Translations under genes and position numbers: made by a program
Source of the DNA: Delphinapterus leucas
Taxonomy: Eukaryota; Chordata; Mammalia; Artiodactyla; Monodontidae
Reading direction: 5' to 3'
Assembly (NCBI RefSeq): GCF_002288925.2
Contig: NW_022098043.1
Coordinates: 5,132,901 to 5,196,900 of the forward strand
Length of the DNA stretch: 64,000 nt
Notes under the pieces: model-generated
The model's input: only the letters and a program-made list of their open reading frames with translations
Database searches by the model: none
Told to the model about the DNA's origin: nothing
Shown here: one piece after another, positions 60,736 to 64,000 of the stretch
How the letters are laid out: every line of letters begins with the position of its first letter
Numbering within the stretch: position 1 is the stretch's first letter

Positions 60736-61113
60736 AGTGGAAAGAGGATTCAGGCATCATTTAGCTCAATTCCTCCTGGGAGAGAGGCTGGAGATGATAC
60801 AGATTAATGAAGAAGGAAGGTCCAGGGAGAATGAGTGTCCAGACAGCAGGTGGTGACCCCACAGACCCCTGGGCAGGAATGATGAATGGTGAGTAGACAG
60901 CAGACTTGGGACAAAATCCTTCAGCCCCACAAGGCAGATTCATGGGGACTGGGTTTCTTTGACGACCAATAGACATTTGAGAAAGGAATTGTAGAGGAGA
61001 CCTCAATGATGATCTTTTGCCCCAATTCTTTAAAATACAAATGCTTTCCTAAAAGGACTGGAGGTGGCCTATGTTATGAATTAGGGCAGTGGAAATAAAA
61101 GTGAAGCACTAGA

Positions 61114-61325
61114 GAGACTTCTCTGGTGGTCCAGTGGCTAAGACTGCACGCTCCCAATGCAAGGGGCCCGTGTTCGATTCCTTGTCAGGGAACTAGACCC
61201 CACACGTCGCAACTAAAGAGTCCACATGCCGCAAGCCACAACGAGATCCCGAGTGCCAAAACTAAGATCCGAAACAGCCAAATATATATATATATATATT
61301 TAATTTTGAAAAAAGAAAAAGAAAA
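61114..61325 (+). mobile_element. Older tRNA-derived SINE with (TA)n
   Basis: 'agacttctctggtggtccag', 'gtgttcgattccttgtcagg' and 'gatccgaaacagccaaat', followed by (TA)n at 61,282-61,300. The flank aagcactaga/aaacactaga may be the duplication. Confidence 0.88.
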
Positions 61326-61329
61326 ACAC

Positions 61330-62790
61330 TAGAAACTACTAAAAGGAGCAATAAGTGAATGAGGAACCAACCTTGAATGACCCAGCACTGCTGGCTTGTA
61401 CTGCATTTAGCTCTGAGCTTCCTGGCAGCTGAGGGAAAAGGAAACACGAAAGTTTGTCTGAAGAAACCTGCTTTTTTCCTAATCGACATTTGTTCATTCA
61501 TTTATTCAATAAGTTGATTTGAAGATATTTAAGAGCCTACTTTTTGCCAGGCCCTGTGCCCAAGGGCTGGAAATCCAGGAGGAAAGTACTAGAGAAATCA
61601 GCTTGGGAAATAACCCCTTTGGCAGCCCTTTGCATCTCTCCTCTAAGGCAATTTCTATACTCGCCTCGCATCGATAACCTTCTCCTGCGACTCATATCAC
61701 TGGAGAAATTTTAAGTTCCTTCTTCCACATGCTGGCCCACCTCCCCTGCCAAATTCATTTTAGGAATGACTATCCTGGTGCTCTGTTTATAAGGTTAAGG
61801 ATCCTGGACATTTGCCAACCTTCTAGTTAACTCTCTGCTTTCAACCTGCTGCTTGTGTTCCCGCCTCTTTCCGGAAGTCTGGATCTGTGGACCAGGGACA
61901 CTATAGTGAGAAGCTCACAGTGAGGCTTAGGGCGCGGGAGGACTGGGACAGATGGACAATGTCTGCCATGACTTGGGAATGGGGAGTGGTGGCTTGGGGG
62001 CCATCAAATTGCCTTGCTTATGTGGGCTGAGTTCCATCTCCATAGGGCTGCTTAGCTTAGCTCAGGCCCTTCATCAAAAGATCTCCACCAAGAATCTACT
62101 GTGGGCTCTTTTTGGTGTGAGGGCGAGTAGAACACAAAGATGCCACCAATCCTTGACCCAGATTCTCCAAATTAGAAGCTCACAGTCCAGGGAGCAATAT
62201 GAGGAAAAGACACAAATAATGGAAGGTAGACAGTGATCCATGCATTAGGACTCAATGAGTTTCATCCTCGTAGACAGGTAAGGAGAAACCAGAGAATGCT
62301 TCCTGGAGGAGGTGGCTTTTGATATAGGGCCTGAAAAACTAAATAAGATTTGGGCAAAGGAATATAGCCCACAGCCCAAAACTCCAGAAAACTTTCTTGC
62401 AACTGCAACCAAGTGCTACCAAGCACGGAGGGGAGCTAGGGGAAGAAAGATGGAAGGAAGGCCCCATGACACCCTTCCTATGGCTGAACACAGCACCAAG
62501 AGCCCTGCTGGGAAGCAAGTCAAGAGCCTCAACTTGGTCTATTACTAATGGATCATTCATGCAGGTCAAACAGGTTTTTTTTGGTTTTGTTTTTTTAATG
62601 TGATGGTCTGGACTTCATGGTAGTAAAGCGTCCATTGAGGATGAGTGAAAAGCTTTCTATATGCCTAAGTTCTCAGATGACAGTTGGACAAGACCAGCAC
62701 AGAATCCTATAAGAATCCTATAAACTAATTCTACTGAGTATGTCCGGCCATTCATTAGACATATACTGTAAGCCACCATTCATTTCATAA
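61330..62790. other. Unassigned intergenic sequence, possible CNR2-proximal region
   Basis: No coding sequence or clear repeat. By human synteny the 5' non-coding part of CNR2 would be expected somewhere past this distance from PNRC2, but I cannot recognise an exon. Confidence 0.35.
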
Positions 62791-62794
62791 ATTT

Positions 62795-62945
62795 CTATCA
62801 CTTGATTGCACAACAGGGTGATATGGGTAGTATTCCTCCTAGTTTACAGATGAATGAAACAGAGGCTCAGAGAGGTGAAGTAACTTGCCCAAGATCACAC
62901 AGCCCACAAGGTACAGAGCTGAATTTGAATCCAGGGCTGGTTGAA
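62795..62945 (-). repeat. MIR SINE, antisense
   Basis: 'tttacagatgaatgaaacag', 'ttgcccaagatcacacagcc' and 'gctgaatttgaatccagggc'. Two more MIR-like fragments, not given their own entries, lie at 63,040-63,130 ('aggacctgcccaaagtcact') and 63,790-63,880 ('gggacttgcccaaagtcaca'). Confidence 0.88.
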
Positions 62946-64000
62946 TTCAAGGAGGTTTTGTTGCCAAGCCTGTGACATTGTGATCCAACATTGTGAGTTT
63001 CCCAGAGGAGACCTAAGCAACCCACTTGCTTTAAAGATGAGAAAAGAAAGACCCAGACAGGAGAAAGGACCTGCCCAAAGTCACTCAGTGGCAGAACAGG
63101 GACTGGAACCCAGGCCTCCCCACTCCCAGTAAGAAATAAATATGTTGGCTCCCGGCCTCCAGTCTCAGCTTCTCACTGCACTTGTAGCGGCCACAATCAA
63201 AGGGCCAGCTCCTTCTTACTCACACATGGTCCCCAGTGCCTTTGGGCTTTCAACACAGCAGTACAGAGGGGCCTGCTGTGACCATGGCATGCTTTCACTT
63301 CACACTTTCAGTTCAGGTCAGTAAAACCCCCAGGCGCACCTTTTCCTGAGCAGCTTCCCGGCACTCAATGTGCGCTTCGCAGACACTCAGCAGGAGTCAG
63401 GGCTCCAGGTCCTGGACACCCACTGCAGCATGGGCATGTTCTCTGGGGAAAGAGTGTCATGTAGTTTGGGGGTCTGGCATTTTTCTTAGGTGGGAAAAGC
63501 ACTTGGTTGTTTGCTTCTCTTTTAATACTACATTTGTACGATGTCAAGTCACAAAATGTTTTCACATGCATCAGTGGTTCCTAATATTTGAAACTCCACT
63601 GACACGCTGATTAAAAAAAAAAAAAAATGAACCCTTTCCTCCTAACAAACGCACTGACATGAAGTCTTACCTACACTTTGAAAGGAGTGGTACCCCATCA
63701 CAGCCTCCCCATGGACCTGGTTAAAGAGCCATGGGGGAGATTGCCAGCCAGTTTGGTTCTCCCAAGGAGAATCAGACAGGTCTTGTCATTGTCATTTCAC
63801 AATGAGAAGAGGGGATCAGAAAGCTGAAGGGACTTGCCCAAAGTCACATGACAAGCCATGCAGAGGTGGAACTGGAACAGTTGTGTAGCACAGCAAGCAC
63901 TGAGTCTCTCTCTGCGCCGGGCATTCAGACCAGTCCTTGCCCGGGAGGAAGGTTCATCTAGAAGCCAGAAGCTCTGACTCCAAAAGGGATTTCTATCTGC
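62946..64000. other. Right end of window, intergenic
   Basis: Apart from MIR fragments, nothing is recognised. No CNR2 coding exon is present. Confidence 0.4.

Noticed and set aside
61800..64000. CNR2 5' exon
   Set aside because: Expected by synteny, but I could not match any stretch to a CNR2 exon, so none is annotated.

Overview
This is nuclear DNA from a mammal, almost certainly a cetacean. At least twenty tRNA-derived SINEs of the CHR type (the cetacean/hippo/ruminant family, here mostly long CHR-2-like forms) are scattered through it. It also carries cetartiodactyl L1 3' ends, a Tc1/mariner fragment of the ruminant/cetacean type, and ancient mammalian MIR, MER5, MER20 and Tigger copies. 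Many SINEs have perfect or near-perfect target-site duplications, so they can be placed to the base. Species is not resolved; the compact SINE form ending in 'gtgagaggcccgcgtaccgc' would fit a toothed whale.

Genes occupy only the first quarter. Positions 1 to about 11.9 kb hold the 3' half of SRSF10 on the + strand, an SR-family splicing regulator. The window opens inside an intron whose 3' end has U12 (minor spliceosome) AT-AC features. It then shows four exons of the 262-residue isoform, and further downstream the alternative terminal exon of the 183-residue isoform. PNRC2 (139 aa), an adaptor linking nonsense-mediated decay to decapping, lies tail-to-tail on the - strand. Its coding exon is at 13.5-13.96 kb, a 5' leader exon at 14.25-14.45 kb, and its first exon and CpG-island promoter at about 15.35-15.6 kb. 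This SRSF10-PNRC2 arrangement matches human 1p36, where CNR2 is the next gene beyond PNRC2.

From 16 kb to 64 kb I find no functional protein-coding gene. No CNR2 coding sequence is visible; at most an untranslated 5' exon could lie near the right edge, and I cannot identify one. This tract is made of repeats: a broken RPL22L1 retrocopy (25.1-26.25 kb), an old L1 carrying four SINEs (26.5-31.2 kb), a second L1 copy in inverted orientation (32.1-33.6 kb), a Tigger-like DNA element, a HAL1/L1 ORF1 relic (37.6-38.3 kb), two related LTR-like repeats (about 40 kb and 43.4 kb), an L1 nested in an L1 with a possible 3' transduction (42 kb), and a MIR-rich stretch from 47 to 64 kb.

The observations most worth a second look are: (1) the U12 acceptor of SRSF10, next to its alternative-end architecture; (2) a 56-codon upstream ORF in the PNRC2 leader that crosses the last splice junction and stops 14 nt before the main ATG; (3) the RPL22L1 retrocopy, which preserves a 67-nt piece that looks like intron retained by an upstream 3' splice site; (4) opposed poly(A) signals 24 nt apart between SRSF10 and PNRC2; and (5) the L1 3'-transduction candidate. 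I see no evidence of a wholly unknown biological system.
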